Positions 36,644 through 49,945 of a stretch of 64,000 nt of DNA are shown in pieces. The DNA is taken from NCBI GenBank assembly GCA_004026145.2, contig CP034985.2:8948424-9012423 (forward strand), given 5' to 3'. Origin of the DNA: Takifugu bimaculatus (Eukaryota; Chordata; Actinopteri; Tetraodontiformes; Tetraodontidae). The notes under the pieces were generated by a model. That model was not told the origin of the DNA. It saw nothing but the letters and a program-made list of their open reading frames with translations, and did not search any database. Every line of letters starts with the position of its first letter. Within the stretch, counting starts at the first letter, position 1. A program made the position numbers and the translations under genes.

Positions 36644-39227
36644 TCAGGGTGACATATGGGCTCGAAAGTTGCGAGGCCGGATCATCATGCTGACTTTCCG
36701 CAACGAGTAATAGTCCGAGTCTTTCCAGGAGTACCAAACAATCCCATCGGGGCCCAGTGACCCTCGGGTTTTTAGGGTGTAACGGCCTCCCTGCAAGAGA
36801 TGAGCGAAGTTAGGACCCGCGATGGAACAAATATGACTGACGGTGCTGTTTGTGGACATTTACCCTGTAGTAAAAGCCGTTGAGGTTGGCGTAGAAGCAC
36901 TGGTTGTACCACCAACCGCTGTGGGAGATTTCAGCGCAGATGTTCCCGCTATCGGGGGTGCTGAAGCTCTGCTCGTCGTGGTACCAGCTGAAAGAGTCCT
37001 GAACCGTCCCAGCTGAAGCCTGACACGTGCAGGCGGTACTGGTGCTCCTCATCCTCCACACTACAAACACACAATCACGAGCCGTTGTCACAGCAGGCCA
37101 ACATAAGCAGCTATCGGCAGCGTCTGCACCCACCTGAACCTCTGGTAGAGGGCATGTTTGTGCTTGTTGCTCCAGTCCTCCAGGTGGATCCGGAGGCTGT
37201 ACTCCCCCTGGGCGCTCAGCTCGTGGATGTGTTCGTTGCCCAACCAGAACTCTGAGTGCAGGTCACCGAAACCATCCCGGTAGTCCCTCCAGTTGCGGTC
37301 AAAGCTCACTGACCCGTCAACACGCCGCTGGATCACAGTCCAGCCGCCACCTGAGATGCAAAAGTGGCGTCATGCTATCAGAGAACTGTCCAATATGGAG
37401 GGTAGAGACCAGCCTGGCCAAGCTACTCTTGTTGTGCAGGCTCACCATCCGTGTCCATATCACAGTAGACCTCCAGAGGCATGGCGGCCAGTGATGGGAC
37501 GATGGTGTAGAGGCCCGATCTTCTGACTCCATTGTAATAGATGGAAGCACAGTCTATGGGGCAGCTCCTCACGTGCGGAACATCTGAGGGAACACAGCTG
37601 GGACTGAGTGCCATCGTCCTGCAGACATTCACCTCTGTGGAAAAGGGCCTACCTGAGTGCAGGGCTTCCTGGGTGTTCATCAGGGTGTTGGGGTGGCCGA
37701 TGTTGACGAGGCACCCGTGGTTTCTCTGCACTTGATCCACCAGGAGCGTCAGATTATGGAGTTGATTCTTTATAAATCCACCCCAGCACAGTTAGTGGCT
37801 TTTAACTCACATTTGAGGAAAAACTAATGCGAAGCGTATGATGGCGTGCATACCTGGAGGTCTATGATCAGAGTGCCCTGTAGGTGCAGCAGGGTGGTGG
37901 CATCAGTGTGCTGGACCTCCAGCTCATGAAAACGATGCTCCAGTGACACATTTATATGGTTTGTCTCTTCATGCTGACAATAATGACCAAAATCACAATT
38001 TACTGAGTTGTTAAATGATAATTCTTAATTATTTATATATCTGAAATCTTCTTTTGAAATGAATGTTGTTTAAAACATCTTGTTGAGCTTTAAAAAAAAA
38101 TCATACAATAATGAAATCCTTTGAAATGTCATCGAACTGTTTTGTTTACCACCCAAAACCCGCATGCAGCTCCCCCTACTGGTATGTAACGTAATTACAC
38201 ACACAACAGAACTCCAGTACATCAGCTCAGGGCGCATGAAGGCGCCATCAACACCAGTTTACTGTACCAGTGTGTCATGTTTGATATTTAAGAACTTTTG
38301 GTTTGTACATAATATGCTCACTGCTTGGGACACATGCGACAACACGTGGGAGAGTAGAAGGCTAATCCTGTTAGTGACTGAGGTCAAGGACATGCTGTGC
38401 AGAAGCCAATTTGATGACCAGGCACAATATTACAGAGCAGACAGAGACACCGTTACTGCCATGTGTTCCTTAAACAATGTTTTATATCCCAGCACATGCT
38501 TATGTTTGAACTGCTGTGTCTAGTGCCAGGTGTCACTGCCAGTAAAGCAACATCAACAGAGCCGAGCTTCATTATTTAATGCCTACTAGAAGAACCCAGT
38601 CACGAGGAGAACGCCTGCAGAAATCTTGCTGTCACTCAGCGGTCCGGCTTTATGAGACAAGCCCTCAAAAGCAGCTGAAGGGATTGCTGCTGGAAGCTGA
38701 CCCCAGGCCTGCTAAGTCAATATTCACCTGCAGCTCCAGGACCTTGATGCGGTGCCGGTGGTTCCTCAGCTCCTCCTGCAGCTCTGAGATGGTCTCCTTC
38801 AGTGCCGTGATCTGCTGTTTACTCTCCTCATTTTCGTGCAGCCAGTAGGAAACTTCCTCCGTGCAGCGGAACATGTCTGGACATTTCTGCTCGTCCAGCT
38901 GAGGCAGCGTGGCCACCAGGCGGCACATCCCATTATCCATCACCTGGAGAGATGGGAGAAGATGTCATGTTTCTGACCCTGCTGCTACCACGGGAGCAGT
39001 GCATCAGCGTGAGCCCCCTGAATGTGTGCATGTAGGTGATGGATCTGAGGACCGCATTCTGTGGGTATTACCTGGTTGGTGTACTCCCCACACTGCGACC
39101 CCCCGCCATAGGCCAGGGAGGTGGCATTTGGGGCATCTGACGCAGCCTCTGGCAGCAACACGATGAGGATGAAGAGAGCAGAGCACCCTGTCCAGCCAGC
39201 CGGGTTGGTTAAGGATAGGATGGACAT
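36644..39227 (-). CDS. Secreted fibrinogen-like domain protein (angiopoietin-like architecture)
   Basis: Probably an extracellular oligomeric ligand or lectin; its target is unknown. Exons 5'-3': 39072-39227, 38728-38943, 37854-37973, 37653-37767, 37446-37583, 37134-37350, 36864-37060, 36644-36790. The start MSILSLTNPAG gives a signal peptide (CSALFILIVLLPEAAS); an upstream in-frame Met at 39263 is less likely. Exons 1-4 encode a cysteine-containing N terminus (SQCGEYTNQVMDNGMCR) and coiled coil (KQQITALKETISELQEEL, LEHRFHELEVQH). The fibrinogen C-terminal domain starts at RSCPIDCASIYY and holds GGWTVIQRRVDGSVSFDRNW, FWLGNEHIHELS, HSGWWYNQC, ANLNGFYY and a MMIRPRNF end. Repaired length is about 434 aa. 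Exon 7 has one extra base that stops translation after SGFS plus a short tail, removing the C-terminal part. The calcium-site acidic cluster is degenerate (STPDSGNICAE). Angiopoietin-like or FGL assignment is unresolved. Confidence 0.9.
37005..37016 (-). other. One-base insertion in fibrinogen-like gene exon 7
   Basis: The frame reads EHQYRLHVSGFS then diverges. Dropping one base gives SGFSGTVQDSFSWYHDEQ, the normal course of the domain. Exon length 197 is one over the 196 required by phase 2 upstream and phase 0 downstream. Splice sites of all eight exons are intact. Confidence 0.82.
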
Positions 39228-39282
39228 GGCTCTCAGCCCGTTAGTCTGCTCCTGCCTTGTCACAGTGAGCGGGGGCGGGGTG

Positions 39283-39316
39283 CTTCATCATCACCATCAT
39301 CATCATCATCATCATC
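39283..39316. repeat. (CAT)n trinucleotide repeat
   Basis: CATCAT tract just upstream of the fibrinogen-like start codon, in its 5' flank. Its apparent poly-His reading frame is not a gene. Confidence 0.9.
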
Positions 39317-39621
39317 GAAAGAGAAAATTGTTGTGCCGCGCCTCAGTGGTGACATTTATTAAGATGTCTGTCACAGAAGAATGACTCTCTTTATCCACTG
39401 CTTACATTAAAATGCACACACACACCTATGCTTGTATCCTTGTACTATTTTTATGGGGACTTTAATCGACATAATACACCCCCGTGCCCCTAACCCTTAA
39501 AGGCTCGTCTTAATCCTTAAACAGTCCTTTGAAGTTGTGAGGACCAAACAAAGTGGCCTCACTTCCCAGAAATGTCCTCACTTTGATGAGTATTTTGGTA
39601 CTCAGTATGTAGCACGTACAG

Positions 39622-39623
<2 letters not shown>

Positions 39624-39673
<50 letters not shown>
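39624..39673. repeat. (CA)n microsatellite
   Basis: About 50 bases of pure CA alternation upstream of the fibrinogen-like gene. Confidence 0.95.
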
Positions 39674-39676
<3 letters not shown>

Positions 39677-41796
39677 GCTGCCCTGTCAGTTTTACCTCTA
39701 CCTGATCCGGCAGAAAGGTTTTTACTCATGTAAACATTTCTGGCACCCCTCAGGAAAAGATGGCATACTCACCCCGACCGTGGCGCAGGTTCTGGCCCAC
39801 ACCTGGCCCATTTCAGGCTGACAGGTTCTCTGCATGTTCCTCTCCACTTTCCCTCTCGCTCCGTGTGACTTATCCTCCCCCTCTCTCCAGCTCTCTCTCT
39901 CTCTCTGCCTCAAGGTGTAGACATCTTAGTCCCATAATCTACCTTTAAGAGGATTCAAAGGGCTGAGGGGTGGAGGGCGCCACAGAAGCACACCGTCATA
40001 AAATAAGTGGGTCAAGAAATACGATAAATTATATTATTTTCATTGGATGTTGGGAAGAATCTAAATTCTCTGATTCTGAACAGGAGTAAAAGCTGAAAAA
40101 GAGATAAAGAAGACTGCAACTGGAGACATTAGCGGGCAGAGCAAATGAAGTGTCACCACTTCCCCGCAGAGATACGGAGTAAATAAGCACGAGGCATCAT
40201 AATTCTGCTCAGAATCAACATTGATGTGAGTGGGAGGACAAGGGCGCTCATCCTATTAGTCTTCTGCTGTAGTTTGTCTTTAAAGGGCCCTGAGGAGACC
40301 AGCTGCATCTGCAGGGAGATCCATTTTTAATTGACAAGGTGGCGTCCGCTCCGTCGGAGAGCCGACAGGTGGTTGGGGCCACATGGTGGCACCACATAAC
40401 AACTTGATGGGCCTCCATCTTTGACTAAAAACAGCTACATGTTTGAGTTGTAGTTCTTCTAAATCAACAGAGACTCACTGAGTGGGGGGTGTCATAGACG
40501 TGTTGCTGCTGAACGTCTGCCGCCCTGACAGTCGCAGGTCGCTTTATTTCATCATGTTTGGCTTCTTCATGAAATATGTGGAATTTATTTTCATGTTTTC
40601 CTGGCCTGTAACTCAGGTTGGATGAAGCTTAGTTTAGGTCTTTCAATTCGATTTTAAATGAGTGAGTTTCCACTCGTTGTTTTACTATAAAAACGTAATT
40701 TCCTTGAAGTTTAATCCTCAGAGCAAAGGCAGAAGGCGTATCTCCACTGCAGCGGCACATCGCAGCCATTTGTCAGTGTGAACTTGTAATTATATTTAAA
40801 ATCATCATTAATCGTGGCTGAGCGTTGCTCCTCCTGCCGTGTTGATCTGCGAGGACGGGAGCTCAGGACAGGAGGTACTGGGAACATGACGCACGTGTGG
40901 AAGGACAATTTATAGATGTTACGGGGCAACAAAACAGAGTTTGAATTGATTTATCCGCCGCTGTTGCTCCGAGTAACAGGAACCTCTTGTTACAGCAACC
41001 ACGTGTATCTGCGGTGCAAACAGCCATTAGAGCAGATTAAATATGCAGCTACTATAAGTTCCTTTTTTTTTTAAAAAAAAAGTCACACAAATGTTTAATA
41101 CAGGCAATTATAGTGCAGGTGCATCGTACAGTCACAGAGGAGACTTTTAAATTCACAAAGAAATAAAGCTTGATGTAATGCAGCACCACAGATCACATGC
41201 TTAGCTAAAAACGTTCTTCCTGGACTGCGTACTTTCCTGCTTAATTCTGTATTTCCCCCACTCTAACTTCATTTTTACCCCTGGGGGTGAGTGAATGCCC
41301 CTGTTTGGGTATGTGCAGTGCTTAACAGAGGATGATATCTATGTTAAACTCAATGATTTAGTGTGCAACCACTAATTATAAATGCCTATAGGAGGTACTG
41401 CCCGGTGCTGTTGCGCAATGATCGATACATTTTATGTTTGTGCACGTGAATAATTCAAACAGGACATAAATCACAAGTCTGGCGGGCGGCTTCCATCCAG
41501 ACATAAATAAGCGTTTGTTTACGTAACGGCCTACGACGTAGTTACAGCTCAGCGAGAGAAAAACGCTTCATTGAACCAGACGCCAGCGCGGCTTCGCCTC
41601 CCAAATGTTCCCTTAACTCCCTCGAAGAGGTGTCAGCTCCCCCCGTTTCACCTTTCCCTGTCCAATGAGACCTGCAGCCCAGCAGATCACAGGCCGCGTG
41701 ATGCAGGGGGGGCCGCCGGGGGTCTGGAGGCCTGCATCGCTGCAATCCATCCATTAATCATCTATCAATCAGCATGCAACTCTCTGGCTGCACTGT

Positions 41797-41823
<27 letters not shown>
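41797..41823. repeat. (CA)n microsatellite
   Basis: Short pure CA tract in the gene-free interval. Confidence 0.9.
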
Positions 41824-41829
<6 letters not shown>

Positions 41830-43877
41830 TACAGTTCAAGGTTTGACTATAATAAATCTGAAGTGTCACTAGCCTTAATCTGCTCTATTCATCACTGCAG
41901 TCTTGTGAGCTCCGCTGGCCTTATTACCTGAACACACCTCGGGGACACCCTCGACGTGAGCGGAGGTGAGTAACTCAAAGGCCGGAGCAGCAGGAATCAC
42001 CGGCGAGGGTTATTGAGATGGCTTCGTAGGCTCAGCAGTAACAGTAGGAAGCAGTTACCATAAACGCGGCGTTTTGTTCCACACTATTTCTCAGCATCAC
42101 AACACGTCTAACTCATTACCTCTAATTAGTGGCGCGCCAAACTCTCTCGTCGGAGGGTTGTTGATCAGGCATCTGTTTCTCTCTTTCCTCAGGGTGAAAA
42201 ATGGTCCACATGCAACCGCAGGATTTTCTGGTTTTCGCTCTTTCTTTCCCTCCACAAAACAACATGTGGTTTAAACTCGTCAAGACAAGCTCATGGGGCA
42301 TCTAAAAAAAAGCCCGGACTCCTGGACCGCTTCTCTGATTCTGATTCTCAGAAGATTGGGGGTTATTTTTAACTGCCCCAACCATTGTACAGATGAGAGC
42401 TGCTGATTAGATAAGACCCCTGTTGTCCACACTTCATGTTCCTTCTGTGCACGGACGCCCTCCAGCCATCACTTAAAGATGAATAAAAACCCCAAAATAC
42501 ACAAAAATACTCATCGACCTGTTGGCCAAAGACGGGTGAAGTCATTGTTACCTGTCATGAATAATACTGGTCACAGTGACCTCACGGCATCAAATGACAG
42601 GCAGAACGACTGGGATGCTGCTCTCGACCTGTCAGTGATGTAAAACGCTGCAATTTTCCATCAGTCTGCTGATGTTTGTCGAGTCAACACACACTCACAC
42701 ACACCAACATTTGACCACCATGTATCCTAAGCCACCCAGGCTCAACACACCAATGTAAATCACATTTTGTATGAAATGGCCGTGTAACCATGGCAACGAT
42801 GTACTGAAGAGAAAGGATACTCACTCATGCCCACAAGAAGGTTAAAGAAATGATTAAATGGCGAACCTAGAGCCCCGAAATGGATGTTTTGTGCAGACTC
42901 CAGACGATGCGCTAACCAGGCTCTCCTCCCATGACTGACAGCTACCGAGGAATTTCCATAATCCTTCGAGCTGTACATGAACCATAACTTCATCCTCCCA
43001 CTCCGGCCTTTTACAGCCCACATCAGGCACGCTGGTGTGTTCAACATTCAAAGACGCCAGCATCTGCATTTTATTTTCCATATATCAAATGTTAATGAGG
43101 TCAGACTTACATTTATGTGCGTTTGCACTTTTAGCATCCAGTAGAAACAGCAGTTTGGTTCTTCTGTAGCATTTTACTTTGCAGTTCAAAGTAAACATAA
43201 AAAATAAATACACAAATACCCAGGAAAGCCCAGCACAGCTGCTGTGGGAGCTGGCTGCTATACACTATTTAAGTTCATGGTTTGCAGCCTCGTGGAGTCA
43301 CGTGAAGCCGTGCAAAGTGCTGCACAGTGGTGTACATTTTCTGGCATTATTAATCTGACAACTGAGCAAATGGTCCCATTTGTGTGACAAATCGGATGCT
43401 AATGAGTGACGTTATCATTGCCTGTAACCAGATGAGAGGACGGAGGGGAAGCCTGGAGTGGCAGCAGGCTCCCCCAGCTGGGCTCAGAACCTTGGCTCTT
43501 GTGGCTGATTGTGACTGTGGCCACATAAAAATCAAACCACCTTTATAATCCTGTTAAAGGGGAGAATTAGGTCTTGTGTTCACCACCTGGACTCGAGTGT
43601 CCACTTCAGTTCAGTACATGTGTGCAGCTCTAGCCAGGTGGAGGTGCCGACCTTTTGTAATGTAAAAAAAAAAAGTATGTCACACACCTGGATGGTGTGT
43701 GATTCATTTCTGCTGGTATGAAGGTTCTGAATTCAGGGGAGTTACACACGAACCAATCGGATCGCCACAGCCCAGCAGGTTCCACTGGATTATTGTTGTT
43801 AAAAATGCTGTAATGGTGCAAGATTCACCAGGTAGATGATGAGGTCCTAGTTTATGTGATAAGAAGAGGGTGAACAT

Positions 43878-43880
<3 letters not shown>

Positions 43881-43921
<41 letters not shown>
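43881..43921. repeat. (CA)n microsatellite
   Basis: About 40 bases of pure CA alternation. Confidence 0.95.
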
Positions 43922-43923
<2 letters not shown>

Positions 43924-45581
43924 ATATCTCACATGAAGTCCCCTAAGAGAACAGCAGTACGGAGGCAGTTGCTACGGTCTGTTCAGGGGCAGTAATGGGC
44001 GGACTAGACCGCTGATAGGTGGGTGGAAAATAGAATCCTTCTCTCTGCGTCCTTGGCCAGTCAACAGTCTGCTTCCACTGACTCCAGATCAGCTCCTCCT
44101 TCCTCCGTATTCGCCTCCAAATTAACAGAGCGAACGCGCTGATATTGCACATCTGGAGGCACGGAGAAGCAAAGCGTGTCTGAGGGTTGCTCTGTTGTTG
44201 CCGTGGCTATCTGGTTGCCGCTGTACTCGCGTTGGAAGCCGGCAGCACTTGGGTTTCCAGAGCTGCGTGCAGAGTGTGTGGGAGCGAACCGTCTGACCTC
44301 GCCGCTCGGTCCGGAAAAAACAACAGGCGCAAAGGAGGTGTAGCTGTGAAAGCTGGTTACTATGGAGGTGATGCGGCCGAGCCAGACAGCTTTACACTGA
44401 TGGATGTGGTTCCTGACGGCAGCCTGATGTCTTTACTCAGTAGATTAAGACCGCAAAGCCACATACTCCTAATTACTGCTCCTTGAGTTAATCAATAAGG
44501 CTGAGTCAGCTTTTGCTCCAGCCGCAAAATGGCCTCAAACATTCCCCTTCTTTAAAAGCCCCATTCATATTTTAAACGCTGAGTTCAGCATGTTTAATAA
44601 GTATGATGACGTGGTCACATGTCCTGGGACAGTCTGACATGGAGTCTGCTTTGGCAGCCATCCTGGCTTCCTTTGCGCAGTAAATAAACCATTTACCCAT
44701 CGGCCTCCCTAAGTGAGTCCCAGTCCCAGCCCCTTTTCCTCCGCTCCTGCAGGTCAGGATCAGCAGATCCTCCTCCTGCAACCAAAAGACATTCTCTAGA
44801 GGCCCCCTGAACAGACACCCCAAACCAGTCCCTCCCAATCTGAGCTCATCCACCTTATCTGCTCCACGACCTGCCACTCAGAGGGGTGGGAGTGCCCCGA
44901 ACACCCCAGGAGCTGTGCAGCCGGGGGCAAAGTGCTCCCAAATGGAGAGTTCAGTCATGATAAGGAGATCATGTTGTGCACTTTGGAAAATGGATGGATC
45001 CAGTCGAAGCCTCTCAATTTCAACATGATTCTTGTTTTTAGGTCCCACACAAATGGCAGCGAAGTGTGTGTGAGGGGTGTCTCCTGTGACCTACATGACA
45101 TCCTGTGATCTCACTCCCACGTCTGTGGAGCACGGGGGGGGGGGGCGTTTGAAGGAAAAAAAGGCAATGCAGATGTCGTATACTCAGCCTCTCTTTGGCT
45201 TGGACTGATTTCCGAGGCTTTCAGCAGTTTTTTGTTGTTTTCTTTGATCTAAGACAGCAGGATCTGTCCGAGTGGCAGCTGATGAGCTTCAGTACCTCTG
45301 TGAGATGGATGCTCCGGGGGGAGACGGGTACTGAAGGAAGGTCAGAGCGAAGGAGGCTCCTGTGGGCTCTTTCTTTTAATTGTGGTTTGGTGATCTGGTG
45401 TCTGCAAAGGGGGAGGGCACGGTGGAAGTGAGCTACGAGAGCACGGTCCCCTCGTATGGATTTCCCATGTTTGCCTCTTAGATGTGCATCGATCGGTCTG
45501 TCATCGTCTCCGACCGCAATGTGTCACTCAGTGGGAAGACAGTGTCCGGACTGAGACACTCAGAACAAAAATGACCCCCCA

Positions 45582-45594
<13 letters not shown>

Positions 45595-45675
<81 letters not shown>

Positions 45676-45687
45676 TGTGTGCGTGTG
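45595..45687. repeat. Long (GT)n microsatellite
   Basis: The longest dinucleotide tract in the window, about 90 bases of GT with a TT and a GC interruption near the right end. Such tracts can adopt Z-DNA and are often polymorphic. Confidence 0.95.
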
Positions 45688-48600
45688 AATGACTGCTGCT
45701 AGCTGCAAAAATCAGGAGAATGTTGTACAATTATTTATTTTCCAGACAGCTTAAATCATAAATCAAGGTTCTGTCAGGACACAAACTGTTGGAGAAAGGT
45801 GTCTTGTGTTCATCGGTTCATTTTAATTGCCACACTTGTCACGGTCGCCGTGCACATGTGCCCTTCAACAAAAACAGCCCCCATGCTAATGTGCCCTGAT
45901 TTCTTGGTGACAGGCTGCGAAGCAACAATAGAGCAACAATCACTGGTAGAAAAAGGAGGAAATTGTCCCTCATCACCATGAATGCAACAGCTAAATATAG
46001 TCTGATTATTAAGGCATTATTAGAACTATTTTCCAGCATTTACTTGTGACATTTCCTGCAGAATTCTGCAGCCTTATGTAACCTGGTAAAATACTGTACC
46101 AATAAGTTTCAGGGCTGTTTTTTCTTTTTTTTGCTGTGTACAGCTTTCAGTCTCGCCATGTCTTTTTAACAACAGTTGACAGAGATTTAATTAGCTAGAT
46201 TTCATTAGCTGCTTCACTGAAACCACCTCTGTTTTGAGTGAGAGTGTTTGAAAGGAAATGACAGACAGCAGCGAGTGTTTGCTGATAAATCTGCCCAATA
46301 CAGATGCCGTGACCTGCTGACACACACGGACACGCAGTAGAGGTGTCTTGCCAGTGGTCACATGGTCATCAGGTCCATCCCTGCGGCCTGCAGGATGAAG
46401 AGTCCTTGAGCGAAGGCGCTGGATCCCAAAGTGCGGTCAATACCGCATCTAGTGAGAACGTTAGCGCTTGAAACCCAGCTTATAGATGCAGCCCTTTAGT
46501 GTGAATGCAGTGAAATGCTGAAACACTACGTGTGAGTCTTAAGCCCCGTCAACAAACTCTTCAGTTTATTTCTATCAGTTATGCAACAGTTCTCAGTGTG
46601 GGAGAGAAGTGGCCTGAAAAGGAAAACAGACGTTGCTGAAATGATGAAGTTATCTGTTTCGGCGATGGATGTAATGCAGATTCTATTGTCAAGAAGAGAC
46701 AGCGACCACTTTAATAACTGAGGGAAATTGAACGCTGTTGACCTGAACGGCTTAACTCATTCATTTTCTTTGATAGTCAATTATCTTCCAAAGCCGCCCT
46801 CAGCCGCGCCATGAATACCAATTCCAGAAATTATACAGTAAAACCAGATTTTTGAACAGCTTTGCTCGGCATCTTTTCAGATTATGACAAGTTAAGCAAA
46901 ACAACGTTTTAAATGAAGCAGCATGGCATCAGACACCGGTGCCCCAATCACAAAACAAAGCAAATGCCTAAAAATCATAACACTTTAAACGTTGCCACAT
47001 TATTCCCAAGAAGGAATCAATTCTTTTTTTTAACAAAAAAAACACAGTTTGACATCATTTAACATGGTTTTAAAGATGTAATTGGACTTGCCAATGTTGC
47101 AAGTCCAATAATAATTAGAATCTCTTTCTCTTTTCTTGCAATAGAATAGATTGTTAGCGTTGTTTTTCTCATCACCGCCCACCTAAAGTTTCTTCCCCAA
47201 CAATATCTTTTAGTTTGGGGATGACAATAAAGTGAGCTGAATGTAACTTATTTATTAGACCCGCAGCAGCGTCTGACAGTTTAATGTAGAAAACTTCTCC
47301 AGCCTTCAAAAAGCAAGACCAGAAATCCGAGATCAGGACAAACTCGTGTCCCTAAAGATGGATGTGGTCACATTAGAGAAGCGGCGATGCATTCAAACAT
47401 GACGGGTGACGTAAATTCTCCAACATCCACGCCTGAAAACGCGACTCAGCAGCTTGAAATACTGCTGATAAACTGACTTTGGGAAGAAAAAGACCCCCCA
47501 CATGAGTGGAAGTGGTCACCTTGAACAGTAAATCCCTTTCTGAGCTACACTACACAAATTCTAGTAAGACACATTTCTGTCTGAAACCACTTTGGAGTCA
47601 CCTGACAGGTCAGACATGAGGCTGAAAATAGATTTTTACACTGGTGTCTCCCCTTGTTTCTGGTGTTAGCAGAGATTACTATTGTAATTGCATCCATTAA
47701 TGCGTCAATGTCACCCATAATGATGTTACTGTCGCACGACAAAAGCCAAACGTCCCCCATCAGGTGCGCTCGTGTTCACTGGAACACGTCAGCAAATTAG
47801 CCTAAGAGATGCTGAAGCAGGAGTTCATAACGATTTCTAACGGGAGGACGAACTTATGTTAAGCTGTTTTCTTTCTAATATACATAAATGGATTGCAAAA
47901 ATCGCCGATCTCATTTCTTTTAAACCTTATTTCCTTAATCTCCCTCTTCTTTACCTCATCTCTGGGCTGAGAAGCCTGGAAATGACACGAGGGGCGGAAA
48001 TAAGGGCGCGATTTAATAAAGAAAGGAGGTGCACCCACTGTGATTGTGTTCCTGCTGCCAATTATATACTAACAAGCTAAAAGATGCTAACTGCACTTAC
48101 CATTCCCATTTAACACATCCGCCAACGGGTGCTGCGGATGGAAACCAGACTCTCCAGTGTTGTATATGAAGCATCTGGGTGGGTGTGGTGCTTTAATGTG
48201 ATAGATATTTGAGTTATTGTCTCTGCCTGCGCCCACACTAACACCAGCGGACACACCAGCATCTAGCATTTACCCTCTGAGGAACCGTGGGTGGAACAAT
48301 AGTTGTCTGAGAGTGTTTTATGTGTTTTAGGACGGACTTGGGGGAGAAACTGAGGCACTGGAATTGATCAGCAGCAGGATCTGATGTGTTGGATTTAACT
48401 GAAAATCTCATCAAAGCTGTGAAAGTGGTCAGAAAAAAGCTGGGAAAGGGCAGAGAGGAAGACAATGAGGGTGTTTATGGATTTTCATCCTCTGTCCACA
48501 AAGTCAGAGTACCTGGTAATTGAGTTCATCCTAAACTCAACTAGGGGTGGGGGGGTGGGGGGGCACTCACAGAGTAAAACAGAGCTGAGGTTATTACCTG

Positions 48601-49409
48601 ATAAAATTATTAGTATTGTTGGCGTCCTCCCTGTGCCACTTGATCATCGAAGCGTATGGGGAGACCCTTTTGGAAATGTTTTAAATTCAGGAGATTAAAA
48701 TGTTTTAAAATGATTGTTTTAAATCTGTGGCCCAGAGAGTCGGAGCTGCAGCTCTGAAGTTGGCTGCTTATTAATGCCAAATACTGTAACCCCCAGCAGC
48801 ACGAATGGCTCTCTGTCCTCTATCTCATTAGTGGCCTCTGAGATTCAATAATGTCACAGAATATTGATATTCCATAATTGTGGGTTCGCTGGCACTGCAC
48901 AGAAAAACTAGCCAGTCCATCCTTTGCAACAACTGCACGGTAACCATAGCAACTTGAATGCTTTCCCACAGCTGCAGGACTGGTGTTGAAAATGACTTAA
49001 TGTCAGCAAATAATCGAAGTCCGTCAACCACAATTGTGATTTGACATCGTTATGTCACTATGGTGCATCGCTACAAAGGAACAGTTGCATTCCTCAATCA
49101 GGCCTCATGGAGAAATGGATCCCCCACCTGTTGGAGGCTGAGTCTAGGATGACGGGCAACGATCGGAGGCTTGTGGGAAAATGGCTCTGCAGGTTTCTGA
49201 CGGAGGCTCAGACGCATCTTCCATTCCACGTTATTGAAAAAATAAGCACAAAAAGTCAGAAATGGGCAGAGGAGGAAAACAACAAAAGACCTCAAAAGCC
49301 ACTCAGCTGGAAACTAAATGGTTTTATCTGCTCTTAGCGTCGAGCTGCACATCATCCTTGATGTATTTGTCCTTTGCAGATCAGCCAGAACAATGTGACC
49401 ATGGGTCAA

Positions 49410-49434
49410 ACACACACACACACACACACACACA
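49410..49434. repeat. (CA)n microsatellite
   Basis: Short pure CA tract. Confidence 0.9.
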
Positions 49435-49619
49435 GGAAGCATCCTCCAGGCTGTGTGTTAGCTAAAGATCACAGATGCTTTACCCTTCTTCAGCACCAGA
49501 GACCTTGACTGAGTGGACTTGAAGCTCATCCTTGAGAACCTGAGAAGAACTTTTTAGGGTGCACATCTGGAGCCAGCAGCACAACTGGATCTCGCAGTTC
49601 TGACAACTTCTTTCAAGGA

Positions 49620-49945
49620 TAAGGATAAAGGATAAAAGACTTTACTGATCCCACATTGGGGAAATTGCAGAAAAGTACTAAAAGAAAAAAGAAAAAGACT
49701 ATTATATTATGTACATTGCTACGTACATTGTACAGTATATACAGAAATTAAAATTATGTACAGGAGGGGTGTCGGACAGTGTGAAGAAAAAAAATAAGGT
49801 GCAAATAAGATGTGCAAATAAGACATTCCAGAGGTAGGATGATTAGTTAGTGGAAATATGCCAACGCTGGGTTATTGGTGCTACAATTAAGTGTTGTGCA
49901 TGTTGAACAATCTGACGGCAGTTGGGATGAATGACCTGCGCTAAC
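49620..49945. repeat. Probable dispersed repeat fragment (retroelement-like)
   Basis: Phrases such as ACTGATCCCACATTGGGGAA and GGCAGTTGGGATGAATGACC are, from memory, common to an abundant interspersed element in teleost genomes. The fragment has A-rich internal runs. I cannot assign a family or say which end of the element this is. Confidence 0.5.

Noticed and set aside
39280..39320. Poly-histidine reading frame
   Set aside because: Translation of a CAT microsatellite, not a gene.
44187..44877. Open frames of about 100 codons on both strands in the gene-free block
   Set aside because: No recognisable domain, no convincing splice or promoter context, and lengths expected by chance.
45478..45708. 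Cys-Val or Thr-His repeat proteins on both strands
   Set aside because: Translations of the GT/CA microsatellite.
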